This document shows, piece by piece, positions 42,755 to 52,682 of a stretch of 64,000 nucleotides of DNA. The stretch spans positions 289,538 to 353,537 of the forward strand of contig NZ_KE159657.1 of NCBI RefSeq assembly GCF_000403395.2. The letters run 5' to 3'. Numbering within the stretch: the stretch's first letter is position 1; every line of letters starts with the position of its first letter. The notes under the pieces were generated by a model that was given only the letters and a program-made list of their open reading frames with translations, made no database searches and had not been told where the DNA came from. Made by a program: the position numbers and the translations under genes. This DNA is from Anaerotruncus sp. G3(2012). Lineage in GTDB: Bacteria > Bacillota > Clostridia > Oscillospirales > Ruminococcaceae.

Positions 42755-44239
42755 CTATTTATGATAGAGTTTTTTGGTCTGGTATTGGGGCTCGTAGGTG
42801 AGGTTCATCCCCAGCTTTTTAAACACAGCCACATCCACCTGTGAGAGGATGACAGAGGAGTGCGCTTCACACCCACGCAGTTTATCGAGCTGCTGCATCG
42901 CCAGTTCGGCGGTGGGGTTGGTTGCTGCCGAGATCGAAAGCGCGATCAGCGTTTCATCGCTGTGCAGCCGGGGGTTGTGGTTGCCCAGGTGGTCGACCTT
43001 GAGATGCTGGATCGGCTCAATGATGATCGGTGAAATCAGGTGGATGTTGTGGCTGATCCCCCCCAGTTCTTTGAGCGCATTGAGCAGGACTGCCGACGAA
43101 GCACCGAGCAGATCGGTGGTCTTGCCGGTGATAATTTTGCCGTTGGGCAGTTCGATCGCGGTGGAGGGCATCCCAGTTGCGGCCGAACGGTCGATAGCCG
43201 CCTGTGCGACCGGGCGGTCCTTGGTGGAGACCTCCGCCTGTTTCATCAGCAGGTCGAGTTTATAAACGCTTTCCTCGCTTGCCATCCCCATCCGATGGGA
43301 AGCGAGCGTCTGATAATAGCGGCGGATGATCTCCTGTCGGGATGCCTGCACGACCGCTTCGTCATCGGTGATGCACATGCCCGCCATGTTCACCCCCATA
43401 TCGGTAGGAGATTTATAGGGGCTTTCCCCAGCGATCTGCTGGAAGATCGCATTCAGCACTGGGAATACCTCTACATCGCGGTTGTAGTTAACGGTGGTGA
43501 CCCCATAGGATTCCAGATGGAACGGGTCGATCATGTTCACATCGTTGAGATCAGCGGTTGCCGCCTCATAGGCGAGGTTGACCGGGTGTTTGAGCGGCAG
43601 GTTCCAGATGGGGAAGGTTTCAAATTTGGCATACCCGGCCTTGATCCCGCGCTTGTGTTCGTGGTAAAGCTGGGAGAGACAGACCGCCATCTTACCGCTG
43701 CCCGGACCGGGCGCGGTGACCACAACCAATGGACGGGAGGTCTCTATGTATTGGTTTTTGCCGTAGCCATCGTCGCTGACGATCAGGGGGATGTTGGAGG
43801 GGTATCCGGCAATCGGGTAGTGGAGGTAAACCTGGACCCCCAGGGTTTCCAGCCGGCTTCGGAATGCATCTGCCGTCGGCTGTCCGGCGAACTGTGCGAT
43901 GACAACGCTGCCGACATACAGACCGATTGCGCGGAATGCGTCGATGAGGCGGAGCACATCGACATCATAAGTGATCCCGAGGTCACCGCGGACCTTGTTT
44001 TTTTCGATGTCCGAGGCGTTGATAACGATTACGATTTCTGCGCTCTCTTTGAGCTGGAGCAGCATTTTGATTTTGCTGTCAGGGGCAAACCCGGGCAGCA
44101 CCCGCGAGGCGTGGAAATCATCGAATAATTTTCCGCCAAATTCCAGATAGAGCTTGTTGCCGAACTTTTGAATCCGCTCAAGGATGTGTTCCGACTGTAG
44201 CTTCAGATATTTTTCCTTATCAAACCCGACCTTTACCAT
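42755..44239 (-). CDS. DUF1846 family protein
   Basis: 494 residues, a full-length match to the uncharacterised DUF1846 family of Firmicutes and other anaerobes. It has [18 protein letters not shown] near residue 35, a glycine-rich [13 protein letters not shown] near 177 that could bind nucleotide, and [20 protein letters not shown] near 235. The start at 44239 follows CGGAGGGG on the minus strand; the frame extends to 44272 without a site. Function is unknown. It is convergent with the dehydrogenase gene and stands alone. Confidence 0.85.
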   Translation of the reverse strand: MVKVGFDKEKYLKLQSEHILERIQKFGNKLYLEFGGKLFDDFHASRVLPGFAPDSKIKMLLQLKESAEIVIVINASDIEKNKVRGDLGITYDVDVLRLIDAFRAIGLYVGSVVIAQFAGQPTADAFRSRLETLGVQVYLHYPIAGYPSNIPLIVSDDGYGKNQYIETSRPLVVVTAPGPGSGKMAVCLSQLYHEHKRGIKAGYAKFETFPIWNLPLKHPVNLAYEAATADLNDVNMIDPFHLESYGVTTVNYNRDVEVFPVLNAIFQQIAGESPYKSPTDMGVNMAGMCITDDEAVVQASRQEIIRRYYQTLASHRMGMASEESVYKLDLLMKQAEVSTKDRPVAQAAIDRSAATGMPSTAIELPNGKIITGKTTDLLGASSAVLLNALKELGGISHNIHLISPIIIEPIQHLKVDHLGNHNPRLHSDETLIALSISAATNPTAELAMQQLDKLRGCEAHSSVILSQVDVAVFKKLGMNLTYEPQYQTKKLYHK

Positions 44240-44308
44240 TTTTCGACCCCTCCGTACGAAATATTCAGACATTATTTTAGCTCTTTAGCCCTGAAAAATC
44301 AAGGGGCA

Positions 44309-44410
44309 TGCTATCAAAATTTTTGATGGCATGGGAGGGGGCGGGCTGTTCTGCCATCCAGGAGGATTTCCGCTGTCTCTCTTGTCACCGGCGGGCAGGC
44401 GTGCTATAAT
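44309..44410 (+). promoter_or_regulatory. dyad and promoter between DUF1846 and small genes
   Basis: CATGC.ATCAAAA/TTTTGAT.GCATG (44309-44335) is a long inverted repeat just upstream of the minus-strand DUF1846 gene. For the plus strand, TTGTCA (44382-44387) and TATAAT (44405-44410), 17 bp apart, form a near-consensus promoter with a leader of about 100 nt. Confidence 0.7.
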
Positions 44411-44511
44411 CAAAAAAGAATCCGGCCGCTTGATGAGGGTAGGGAGATACACCAGATTGGCATGGAGTCACACAGGGACACAGACCATTTTTGCAAAAAG
44501 GAGGTGCTGAA

Positions 44512-44676
44512 ATGGGGCTTTTCCGCCGCAAAAAACAGACAGCCGGCAAGCCATCCGCACCACAGAAGCCGGTTTCGCTGCCGCAGACAGGGGCGCCTGA
44601 ACCGGAACAGCTCAGCGAGCAGCAGGCGCGTGTGATGGCGCAGGCACTTTCGGAATATCTGAAGGGGAAGCGCTGA
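44512..44676 (+). CDS. small hypothetical protein (54 aa)
   Basis: Basic N-terminus (MGLFRRKKQTAGK), a Pro/Ser/Gln middle (PQKPVSLPQTGAPEPEQ) and a helical C-terminus (LSEQQARVMAQALSEYLKGKR). It has no membrane segment or known domain. AAAAGGAGGTG precedes ATG 44512, and there is a near-consensus promoter, so expression is plausible. Function unknown. Confidence 0.65.
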   Translation: MGLFRRKKQTAGKPSAPQKPVSLPQTGAPEPEQLSEQQARVMAQALSEYLKGKR

Positions 44677-44715
44677 ACGTCTGCTCCAAAGGCAGAACAG
44701 GCTGTGAAAAAAAGC

Positions 44716-44744
44716 TTGACCTGGACCGTTCCAGACGATAAAAT
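44716..44744 (+). promoter_or_regulatory. promoter for the 73-aa protein
   Basis: TTGACC (44716-44721) and TAAAAT (44739-44744), 17 bp apart, 50 bp before the start codon. Confidence 0.75.
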
Positions 44745-44794
44745 AAGGACATTACCCGGGCGGCTGCCGCCCGAGAGAAAAGGAAAGTGAAACG

Positions 44795-45016
44795 ATGAAA
44801 GCGAGAATTCCGAAACATCGAGAGTTTGTAATTGACATCAAGGAGGAAGACGAGGCACGCCAGCAGGAATGCTGGAACAAACTCGAAGCAATCCTGAACG
44901 ATTACAAAAAACAGGGGAAATCGGTCTATACCGAGACATTTATTGAGGACAACGAGGAGAAGGTCAAAGCACTCCAGCAGGAGTACCAGTTCGAATATAC
45001 AATTGAGCTGGTCTGA
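44795..45016 (+). CDS. small hypothetical protein (73 aa), charged helical
   Basis: Mostly charged, with a predicted helix (KEEDEARQQECWNKLEAIL) and a final beta-like segment (YQFEYTIELV). No signal peptide or known domain. GAAAGGAAAGTG precedes ATG 44795; it has its own promoter and a long terminator, so it is a compact single-gene unit. Function unknown. Confidence 0.7.
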   Translation: MKARIPKHREFVIDIKEEDEARQQECWNKLEAILNDYKKQGKSVYTETFIEDNEEKVKALQQEYQFEYTIELV

Positions 45017-45029
45017 TCCGCTTCACGAA

Positions 45030-45066
45030 AAAAAGCCTGTGCATGGGAACCCCATGCACAGGCTTT
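45030..45066 (+). terminator. bidirectional terminator
   Basis: AAAAGCCTGTGCATGGG pairs perfectly with CCCATGCACAGGCTTTT; A and T runs on both sides serve the small gene (plus) and the ATPase gene (minus), whose stop is a few bases away. Confidence 0.9.
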
Positions 45067-45068
45067 TG

Positions 45069-47720
45069 TCATCTTCTGCGAAGCCGCAGACAGAGCTTGC
45101 GCGCAAGATCGACCGGTACCACCGAAAAAGCGATCAGGCAGACAGCTTTCAATTCGGGCAGGGTAAGCCCAGCGGTGCGGAAAAGGGTTCCGCCGTAGTA
45201 GATGAGCAGAAGCTGTACCCCTGCGACCAACAGCATGACAGCCGCAAACGACGGGTTTTTTGCGAGATGGGCGAACAGATTGATCCGATGGGTGCGGGCA
45301 TTGAAGCTGTTGAGGATGCCTGAAAAAACAAAAAGGGCAAAAAAGGCGGTCATGAAATAGGCATCCCCCGGTCGGAACAGGCTGCGGAAGAAAGGCAGAC
45401 GCAGGAACGATACGCAGAGGGCGACTGTATACAGCCCGGTGACAATGATCTGGTTTTGCATCTCGGCGCTGATGATCGGTTCGCTGCGGCTTTTGGGCGG
45501 CTCTTTCATGTATTCGGCGAGCGGCGGTTCCCCCGCGAACGCCAGCCCGGCGAGCGTATCCATGATAATATTGATCCAGAGCATCTGAACCACTGTGACC
45601 GGGGTGTCGATCCCGATGAACGGCCCGATCAGCGAGACCCCGACCGCACAGAGGTTCATGGTGAGCTGAAAGACGATGAACTTGCGGATGCTTTTGAAGA
45701 TCGTGCGGCCATAGAGCACCGCTTTGGCGATCGAAGCGAAGTTGTTGTCCAGGATGACGATATCACCGGCCTCTTTGGCGACCTCTGCGCCGCTCCCCAT
45801 CGCGAATCCGACATCGGATTTTTTGAGGGCGGGCGCATCGTTGATCCCGTCTCCGGTCATGCCGACCACCAGCCCCAGTTCCTGCGCAATCCGCACCAGC
45901 CGGCTCTTGTCAGTGGGCAGTGCGCGTGCGACCACCCGCAGGCGCGGCAGGACTGCCTTGAGGCGGCTGTCGTCAAGCGCAGCGAGTTCCGCACTTGTGA
46001 GTACTGCGTCTGGTTCGTTCGACCGAAGCAAACCGGCTTCCCGCGCGATCGCAACTGCGGTTTCCCGGTTGTCGCCGGTGATCATGACCGTCTGGATGCC
46101 CGCGCTTTCCACCTCCCGGACCGCTTTGCGCACCTCGGGGCGCAGCTCGTCCCGGATGCCAGCCAGCCCGATCAGGATCAGATCATGGGGAATCTCTTCG
46201 CTCCATGCGCCGTCGTATGCCGCGAGGACCAGAACCCGCATCGCCTCCCCTGCAAGCTGATTCCACGTCTGCTGGAGCGCTGCAAGGCTGGGGAGCGGGC
46301 GGATTTTGCCGTCTGGGGTGTAGCAGCGCTTGCAGTGCGGAAGCAGTTTTTCGGGTGCGCCCTTCAACAGGGTCAGATTCCGTCCGCCGCCCAGGCGCAC
46401 TGACGAGAACTTCCGGGCGCTGTCGAACGGGAGAACATGTTCTTTGGAACAGGAGGGGGGCTGCGGCTGGACGGCTAGGAGGTAATCCAGGAATGCGCGG
46501 TCGGTCGCATTGCCGCCGATGGCGCGTCCCTGTGAGACGATGCTCGCTGTGTTGACAAACCCGGAGGTGCAGACCAGCTCAAACAGTCCTGGCGCCGCTT
46601 TGAGCGACTGGACGCTGTTGTATCGCTTTCCGTCCCCGGAAATCAGGGTGGAGACGCTCAGATTACCGCGGGTGAGGGTGCCGGTCTTGTCAGTGAACAG
46701 CAGATTGAGGCTCCCGGCGGTCTCTATCCCGATCAGTTTGCGCACCATCACATGGTCCCGGAGCATCCGGAACATGTTGGAGGAGAGCACGACAGTAATC
46801 ATCATCGGGAGTCCTTCGGGAACCGCCACCACCACGACAGTGATCGCCAGAATCCCCGCATGCAGGAAGTTGGCGAGCATCCCGCCAAGGTCGTGCAGTT
46901 CTGCGAGGATCAGCGGGATGCTGTATCTGTTGTCGATCACGATGGCGTGGAACAGGTCGGCGAATGCGATCAGGCCAGCGGCTTTGTACCCCAGTCCGCT
47001 GATCGTCCGGGCCAGCCCTGCCAGACGGAGTTTGAGCGGACTTTCCCGTGTTTCCTCCTGTAGTTCCTGTGCAACCCCGCCGTAGAAGGTGTGGTCCCCG
47101 ACATTTCGTACCACCATCAATCCCTCGCCCGAAGTGACCACGCTCCCGCGGAAGAGTTGGTTTTTTACGGTAAGGTCCCAGTCGTCCGCTCCGTTTTGGA
47201 GCGGAATTTTTACCGCCTCTTTGCTTTCCCCATTCAGCGCGGACTGGTCGACCCGCAGCTCGCCTGAAATCAGAATACCATCTGCCGGAACCCGTTCTCC
47301 TGCCTGCAACAGCACGAGGTCGCCCACTACGATCTCGGACATCAGAACCGAGAGCACCCCTTCCCGGCGCTTGACCCGGCACTGGATTTTAGCGGCATCC
47401 TCCTGTAATTTCAGGAAGGCGGACTCGCTCCCATATTCCGACAGGGTGGAGACAAAGGTTGCCAGGAAGATTGCCAGTGCGATACCGACAGTTTCAAACC
47501 AGTTCTGGCTGCGCAGGAGGAAGAGCAGATTCACCGCGAGCGCTGCCAGAAGGATTTTGATGATCGGGTCTCCGAAGCTCTCGAGAAATTGCTGCCAGAA
47601 CCCTCTGCGGCGTTTCCGGGTAAACTGGTTTTCCCCATGCTCCCTCCGAGCGCGCTCCACTTCGGATTTGCTCAGCCCCCCGATCGAGTGGGCTGTCAGT
47701 CTTGCGGATTGCTGCCCCAT
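45069..47720 (-). CDS. P-type cation (Ca2+-type) ATPase
   Basis: 883 residues. P2-type ion pump: N-terminal cation ATPase domain (GLSKSEVERARREHGENQF), PEGLP near residue 302 in membrane helix 4 as in Ca2+ pumps, phosphorylation site FTDKTGTLTRG near 343, nucleotide-binding domain, and GDGINDAPALKKSDVGFAMG near 625. Ten membrane helices are expected. Characterised relatives export Ca2+, and the metal here is inferred. AGAAGGGGGA precedes ATG 47720 on the minus strand. Confidence 0.93.
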   Translation of the reverse strand: MGQQSARLTAHSIGGLSKSEVERARREHGENQFTRKRRRGFWQQFLESFGDPIIKILLAALAVNLLFLLRSQNWFETVGIALAIFLATFVSTLSEYGSESAFLKLQEDAAKIQCRVKRREGVLSVLMSEIVVGDLVLLQAGERVPADGILISGELRVDQSALNGESKEAVKIPLQNGADDWDLTVKNQLFRGSVVTSGEGLMVVRNVGDHTFYGGVAQELQEETRESPLKLRLAGLARTISGLGYKAAGLIAFADLFHAIVIDNRYSIPLILAELHDLGGMLANFLHAGILAITVVVVAVPEGLPMMITVVLSSNMFRMLRDHVMVRKLIGIETAGSLNLLFTDKTGTLTRGNLSVSTLISGDGKRYNSVQSLKAAPGLFELVCTSGFVNTASIVSQGRAIGGNATDRAFLDYLLAVQPQPPSCSKEHVLPFDSARKFSSVRLGGGRNLTLLKGAPEKLLPHCKRCYTPDGKIRPLPSLAALQQTWNQLAGEAMRVLVLAAYDGAWSEEIPHDLILIGLAGIRDELRPEVRKAVREVESAGIQTVMITGDNRETAVAIAREAGLLRSNEPDAVLTSAELAALDDSRLKAVLPRLRVVARALPTDKSRLVRIAQELGLVVGMTGDGINDAPALKKSDVGFAMGSGAEVAKEAGDIVILDNNFASIAKAVLYGRTIFKSIRKFIVFQLTMNLCAVGVSLIGPFIGIDTPVTVVQMLWINIIMDTLAGLAFAGEPPLAEYMKEPPKSRSEPIISAEMQNQIIVTGLYTVALCVSFLRLPFFRSLFRPGDAYFMTAFFALFVFSGILNSFNARTHRINLFAHLAKNPSFAAVMLLVAGVQLLLIYYGGTLFRTAGLTLPELKAVCLIAFSVVPVDLARKLCLRLRRR

Positions 47721-47880
47721 TTTTTCGTCCCCCTTCTTTTGAATAGGCTTGTATACCTTATGCGGGGAACGAAAACATTATGAATCGCAAAAAGGCCGCC
47801 GGACAGCGGAAAGCTGTCCGGCGGGCCGCAGTGCATAGATTTGCTGGTGGAAACACATGGTGTTTATGTATATCTTTTGA

Positions 47881-48070
47881 GAAGGGGGCTTTTTCTCTTG
47901 TAAAAAGCCCCCTCTTGGCTCTGACTGCAAGTCAGAGCCAATTCACCCCAAAAAATGCGCTTCTCAGGCGGGTGCCCGGCACCCAAGAGGATGTTCCGCG
48001 CTCTGCGGAGCGCGGCCAAAGGCGCTGCCTTTGGAAACCGCAGCCTTTGAAAAGGCTGGCGAAACTTTTT
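47881..48070 (+). repeat. dispersed intergenic repeat, module A, copy 4
   Basis: AGGGGGCTTTTT/AAAAAGCCCCCT start hairpin, then a variant second hairpin (GGCTCTGACT/AGTCAGAGCC replacing GCCGC/GCGGC), AATTCACCCCAAAAAATGCG, CGCTCTGCGGAGCG, CCAAAGGCGCTGCCTTTGG and a modified tail (CAGCCTTTGAAAAGGCTG). It lies between the ATPase start and the ABC ATPase end, both minus strand. A separate GGCCGCCGGACAGC/GCTGTCCGGCGGGCC hairpin at about 47794-47825 precedes it. No gene in 47721-48135. Confidence 0.85.
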
Positions 48071-48135
48071 ATGATGGTTGCTTAAAAAGCAGGCAAAACG
48101 TTCCTTTGCGAAGCGGGGGCAGGGGACATGCCGCC

Positions 48136-48933
48136 CTACGAGAGCATCATACGGTCGTTGTCAAACGCCTTATGGCTGCGGTCCTTGAACAGCTCCAGCA
48201 GATCCGGGACGGTCAGTTTGGAGCGTGCGTCCCCTTGCAGGTCGAGGATGATCCGGCCGTTATCCATCATGATTGTGCGGTTGCCGCAATCGAGCGACTG
48301 CTGCATATTGTGGGTAATCATCATAGTGGTGATGCTGCCGCGTGCGACGATCTTCTGGGTCAGCTCGGCGACCTTCTCCGCAGTAGCGGGATCAAGCGCC
48401 GCGGTGTGCTCATCGAGCAGCAGTAATTTTGGGGTGACGATCGTTGCCATCATCAGGGTTACCGCCTGCCGCTGTCCGCCCGAGAGCAGCCCCATTTTTG
48501 TTTTCAGCCGGTCTTCCAGTCCCAGGCCCAGCTCGGAAAGCTGCTCCCGGAAGAAGTCTGAATCCTTTTTGCTGATCCCGAAGTGCACGCCTTTGCGCAT
48601 CCCGCGAAGGTAGGCCATTGCCAGGTTTTCCTCGATCGTCATGTTTGGGGCGGTCCCTTTCAGCGGGTCCTGAAACAGCCGGCCGATCGTCCGGGCGCGC
48701 TGGTAATCGCGCAGGAAGGTGATGTTTTTGCCGTCAAGCAGGATATTGCCGCGGTCGATCAGGAACGATCCGGCAATCGAGTTAAACAGGGTCGATTTGC
48801 CAGCACCGTTCCCGCCGATAATCGTCACAAAGTCGCCCGGCGCGAGATGCAGGTTGATGTCAACGAGCGCCTTACGTTCGTTGGGGGTGTTCGGGAAAAA
48901 GGTTTTGCTGACGTTTTTCAGATCAAGCATCAA
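48136..48933 (-). CDS. ABC transporter ATP-binding protein (TrpZ-like)
   Basis: 265 residues. Walker A GGNGAGKST near residue 40, Q-loop RLFQDPLKG near 90, signature LSGGQRQA near 149, Walker B LLLLDEHTAALDP near 170. It belongs to the ATPase group paired with PF04392-type binding proteins. It overlaps the permease gene by 11 bp and is last in the T-box-controlled operon. Confidence 0.92.
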   Translation of the reverse strand: MMLDLKNVSKTFFPNTPNERKALVDINLHLAPGDFVTIIGGNGAGKSTLFNSIAGSFLIDRGNILLDGKNITFLRDYQRARTIGRLFQDPLKGTAPNMTIEENLAMAYLRGMRKGVHFGISKKDSDFFREQLSELGLGLEDRLKTKMGLLSGGQRQAVTLMMATIVTPKLLLLDEHTAALDPATAEKVAELTQKIVARGSITTMMITHNMQQSLDCGNRTIMMDNGRIILDLQGDARSKLTVPDLLELFKDRSHKAFDNDRMMLS

Positions 48934-49810
48934 GCTTCGCCTCCTTCATCAGTTTGCGCACCCGGACCTTTTGAAGGATTGCCGGATAGGAGATTGCCAG
49001 CACGACGATTGCCGCGGAGATCAGCTTGAGGTCGTTGGGGGACATCCCACGCGCCATGACAAACGCAATGATCGTGCGGTAGATGATCGACCCGAGAACG
49101 ACCGCGAGGATGTTGCGCGGGATGTTCGGCCGGCCAAAGATCACCTCGCCGATGATGAGGGAAGCCAGCCCGATGACCACCATGCCGATTCCCATGCTCA
49201 GATCGGCGAAGTTCTGGTACTGCGCGAGCATCCCGCCCGAGAGCGCGACCAGCGCATTTGCCAGCCCAAGCCCGATGAATTTCATCCGCTCGGTGTTGAT
49301 CGAAGAGGAGCGGACCATATCCTCATTGTCGCCGGTCGCCCGGATGCAAAGCCCGAGCTGGGTGCGGAAGAAAAATCCCAGCATCAGGCAGACTGCCAGC
49401 AGGATTGCGCCCGAGACGAGCAGTTTCGAGAACTTCCCACTGGAAAGGGTGTAAAGACTCGCGGTTTTGAGCATCGAAACCTGTGCCTTGCCATCCATCA
49501 CATGCAGATTGATCGAATAGAGCGCGGTCATCGAGAGGATGCCCGCCAGAATCGGCTGGATTTGCAGTTTGGTCTGTAGGAAAGCGGTCAGACAGCCCGC
49601 CAGCGTGCCCGCCGCGACCGCCAGACCCAGCCCGAGGTAGGGGTGGCCAGCCACCGTGAGCATGGCAGCGACTGCCGCACCCAGCGTGAAGCTGCTGTCG
49701 ACCGTGAGGTCGGGAATATCCAGAATCCGATAGGAGACGAACAGCCCCAGCGACATCAGCGCATAGATCAGGCCCAGCTCGACCGCGCCCTGCAAGGCGA
49801 ATAAGGACAT
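48923..49810 (-). CDS. ABC transporter permease (TrpY-like)
   Basis: 295 residues, about eight to nine membrane helices of the branched-chain/sugar permease fold (YALMSLGLFVSYRILDIPDLTVDSSFTLGA, ALVALSGGMLAQYQNFADLSMG). It is 34 bp downstream of the binding-protein gene and overlaps the ATPase. In Firmicutes this three-gene set under a tryptophan T-box is named trpXYZ. Confidence 0.9.
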   Translation of the reverse strand: MSLFALQGAVELGLIYALMSLGLFVSYRILDIPDLTVDSSFTLGAAVAAMLTVAGHPYLGLGLAVAAGTLAGCLTAFLQTKLQIQPILAGILSMTALYSINLHVMDGKAQVSMLKTASLYTLSSGKFSKLLVSGAILLAVCLMLGFFFRTQLGLCIRATGDNEDMVRSSSINTERMKFIGLGLANALVALSGGMLAQYQNFADLSMGIGMVVIGLASLIIGEVIFGRPNIPRNILAVVLGSIIYRTIIAFVMARGMSPNDLKLISAAIVVLAISYPAILQKVRVRKLMKEAKLDA

Positions 49811-49844
49811 AAGATCACTCTTTTCTCAAAAAATCAGCAGATGG

Positions 49845-50885
49845 TTATTCCACGACGATGGCGGAGGAGAGGAGGTCCCCGGGGAGGGTTACGCCGATCG
49901 CTTCGGCGGTAGTGGTGTTGACAACGGTGGCAAAGTTGCTCAGTGTCTCAACCGGAATCTCGCTGATCGGGGTGCCTTCGAGCACCTTCACCACCATTGC
50001 GGCGGTCTGTTTGCCGAGCAGGGTGTAATCAATGCCGACCGTTGCGAAGCCGCCGTCAATGACCATCGAGTCTGCGCCGGTATAGATCGGGAGGCCCGCC
50101 TGTTTCGCCACCTCCGCGTAAACCGGCATTGCGGTTGCGACGGTGTTGTCGATCGGGGTATAGAATGCTTGGCATTTGCCCACCAGGGATTGTGCCGCCT
50201 GCTGTACCTCGCTCGTATTGGTCACAGTGGCTTCCACATATCCGATCCCCTTGCTGTCAAGATAGGTTTTGGCCTGCTCGATTACTGCGACCGAGTTGAC
50301 CTCGCCCAGGTTGTAGACCAGGCCGACCGTCTCGACGCCGGGGGTAAGCTGGTTCATCAGCTCGAACACCTGGTCGACCGGGATCGCATCCGAGGTACCG
50401 GTGATGTTGCCTTCGGGGGCGTCAGGGTTCTCGACCAGTTTGGCCGCGACCGGGTCGGTTACCGCCGAAAAGACCAGCGGAATGTCGGGGGCTGCTGCCG
50501 CCGCAGAGATCGCGGTCGGGGTGGCGATCGCGACGATCAGGTCTTTGCCGTCGCCCGCAAATTTTTGGCAGATCGAATTCAGATTGGACTGGTCGCTCTG
50601 TGCGTTCTGGTAGTCGATTTCCACCTTGTCCGGCCCGTAACCGAGCGCTTCCATTTCAGCGGTGAACGAATCCCGAATCTGGTTCAGCGAAGTATGTTCC
50701 ATGATCTGTGCCAGGCCGATCCGGTAGGTGTTGCCCGAGCCTGCATCAGAGGGTGCGGATTCTGTGGATGCTGCCGAGGAAGCGGGGGCGGCGTTTTCCG
50801 CCGCGGAAGAAGAGGGAGTGCTGCCGCAGGCGGCGAGGGAAGCGGTCATCAGGACTGCGATTGCTGCTGCAAAAAACTTTTTCAT
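49845..50885 (-). CDS. ABC substrate-binding lipoprotein (TrpX-like, PF04392 type)
   Basis: 346 residues. Lipoprotein signal MKKFFAAAIAVLMTASLAACG, Ser/Ala-rich linker, then a two-lobed fold with LAQIMEHTSLNQIRDSF, VAIATPTAISAAAAAPDIPLVFSAV-type segments and GLVYNLGEVNS. AAAGGAGC precedes ATG. First gene of the operon behind the T-box; if the leader reads UGG codons, tryptophan or a precursor is the likely ligand. Confidence 0.9.
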   Translation of the reverse strand: MKKFFAAAIAVLMTASLAACGSTPSSSAAENAAPASSAASTESAPSDAGSGNTYRIGLAQIMEHTSLNQIRDSFTAEMEALGYGPDKVEIDYQNAQSDQSNLNSICQKFAGDGKDLIVAIATPTAISAAAAAPDIPLVFSAVTDPVAAKLVENPDAPEGNITGTSDAIPVDQVFELMNQLTPGVETVGLVYNLGEVNSVAVIEQAKTYLDSKGIGYVEATVTNTSEVQQAAQSLVGKCQAFYTPIDNTVATAMPVYAEVAKQAGLPIYTGADSMVIDGGFATVGIDYTLLGKQTAAMVVKVLEGTPISEIPVETLSNFATVVNTTTAEAIGVTLPGDLLSSAIVVE

Positions 50886-50920
50886 GGTTCAGTGCTCCTT
50901 TACATATAAAATGATTTATA

Positions 50921-51260
50921 TGTTGGTGGAGGTACGGCAGGCTTTGCAGTTTCCGGAGAACAAACAAAAACACCTGCCCTTCCAACAAGGACAGGTGTAA
51001 AACCTGCGGTACCACCTTGATTGACGTAAAAACGCCCACCTCATCAGAGTGCCAACACACCCTTTGCCCGATAACGCCGGCACGCGTCGCAGGATACTCA
51101 GCAGATTCGCCTTTCACCGCGCCCTCAGGAGTCCATTTGCCCGTCCCGCGTTCCGGCCTGGTTCTCAGCTTCCCAAGCTCTCTGTGCGTGCGCTTACGGT
51201 TTTATCTCTCCGTCACTGGTTTATGTCCCCTATTTAAGCACAAACGGCCGGGATTGTCAA
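50921..51260 (-). promoter_or_regulatory. T-box leader (candidate tRNA-Trp) with promoter
   Basis: Read on the minus strand: TTGACA (51260-51255) and TTAAAT (51237-51232), 17 bp apart, then a leader of about 340 nt. The T-box antiterminator sequence AAGGTGGTACCGCAGG is at 51018-51003. Upstream there is a stem III-like GCCGGCGTTATCGGGC near 51080. The terminator CACCTGTCCTT/AAGGGCAGGTG followed by T5 is at 50997-50966. CAAGG/CCTTG can pair instead as the antiterminator. The codon in CAAATGGACTCC (51137 region), UGG followed by A, is the best specifier candidate. Confidence 0.88.
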
Positions 51261-51428
51261 CCCCTTTCTGAAATTTTATGCGGTGAAGCCCGAAAGCGTT
51301 CCCGGAACCAGAATTTTGTGCACAGCATAGGATGGTTCAGAATCAGGCAGGATTGAAGCTCTGTTTGAACGATGGAAACAGCCCCTGGAACGAGGGGGGC
51401 GTATCCGCAGATGAAAGGGTGCGTGAAG

Positions 51429-52682
51429 ATGGAAAAACTGAAAATCTGCGGCGGCAGCCGGCTGTCCGGGACGCTGCGGGTCCACGGCGCGAAAAATGCC
51501 GCCCTGCCGATCCTGGCGGCATCACTGCTGCCGGGTGAATGCGTATTACATAACTGCCCGCGTTTGACCGATGTGGAAGCCGCCTGCAATATCCTCGCCC
51601 AGCTTGGGGCCAGCGCCCATCGTGAGGGGGAATCGGTGGTGGTGTCTGGCGGCGGGGACTGTTGCTGCTGTATCCCGGATGAGCTGATGCGCCGGATGCG
51701 TTCGTCAATCGTCTTTCTGGGGGCGATCATCGCAAAATGCGGGTGGGCGAGGATCTCTCTGCCGGGCGGATGCGAGCTTGGGCCGCGCCCGATCGACCTG
51801 CATCTCGCCGCACTTGAACGGCTTGGGGTCGAGATTGGGGAGGATCACGGCTATCTCGACTGCCGGGTTCGGGACCGGCTGCATGGCGGGATCGTGACGC
51901 TGCCGTTCCCGAGTGTCGGCGCGACCGAAAACGTTATGATCGCGGCTGCGCTGGCCGAAGGGGAGACGGTCATTCGGAATGCGGCGCGTGAACCGGAGAT
52001 CTCCGATCTTGCTGATTTTCTCAATGCGTGCGGCGGACGGGTGCGGATTGCGCAGAACGGGGATGTGCGGATCGAGGGGGTTCGCAGCCTGTCGCCCTGT
52101 GAACACCGGGTGATCTCCGACCGGATCGCTGCGGCAACCTACCTGAGCTGTGCGGCAATCACCGGCGGCGAGCTGCTGCTGACCGGGGTCTGCACCGAAC
52201 ATCTCTCGGCGGTTCTGCCCTGCTTTGAAGAGATGGGCTGCCGCATTGAGACAACAGCCGAGACCATCCGGCTCGAAGCTCCCAAGCGGCTGCATCCGCT
52301 CCGTTGTGTGCGGACCATGCCCTATCCGGGCTTCCCCACCGATGCGCAGTCCCCGCTGATGGCGGCCGCCTGCCTTGCGGACGGGAGCAGCATGTTTGTC
52401 GAAAACATCTTTGAGTCCCGTTATAAGCAGGTTCCCGAGCTTGCGCGGATGGGCGCGGATATCAAGGTAGAAGGGCGGATCGCGTTGGTACACGGGGTAC
52501 GGGAGCTGCACAGTGCGTCGGTACACTGCACCGACCTGCGCGGCGGGGCGGCAATCGCAGTGGCGGCATTGGCGGCACAGGGGGAAAGTGAACTGCTCGA
52601 GATCGGGCATATTGACCGGGGTTACGAACGGTTTGAAGAGAACCTTGCGTCGATCGGGGCACAGGTGCGGCGGGAGGCATAA
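51429..52682 (+). CDS. murA: UDP-N-acetylglucosamine 1-carboxyvinyltransferase
   Basis: 417 residues, EPSP-synthase fold, first committed step of peptidoglycan synthesis using PEP. KNAALPILAASLL near residue 21 and the catalytic loop LPGGCELGPRPIDLH near residue 113, whose Cys is the fosfomycin-reactive residue. ATG 51429 fits the family N-terminus (MEKLKICGG) with AAAGGGTG upstream; the in-frame ATG at 51411 is an alternative. It lies before ftsQ and ftsZ, as in division/wall clusters, but 775 bp apart from ftsQ. Confidence 0.95.
   Translation: MEKLKICGGSRLSGTLRVHGAKNAALPILAASLLPGECVLHNCPRLTDVEAACNILAQLGASAHREGESVVVSGGGDCCCCIPDELMRRMRSSIVFLGAIIAKCGWARISLPGGCELGPRPIDLHLAALERLGVEIGEDHGYLDCRVRDRLHGGIVTLPFPSVGATENVMIAAALAEGETVIRNAAREPEISDLADFLNACGGRVRIAQNGDVRIEGVRSLSPCEHRVISDRIAAATYLSCAAITGGELLLTGVCTEHLSAVLPCFEEMGCRIETTAETIRLEAPKRLHPLRCVRTMPYPGFPTDAQSPLMAAACLADGSSMFVENIFESRYKQVPELARMGADIKVEGRIALVHGVRELHSASVHCTDLRGGAAIAVAALAAQGESELLEIGHIDRGYERFEENLASIGAQVRREA

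Noticed and set aside
51001..51240. A T-box controlling murA on the plus strand
   Set aside because: The T-box sequence, terminator and promoter all read on the minus strand, toward the ABC transporter.
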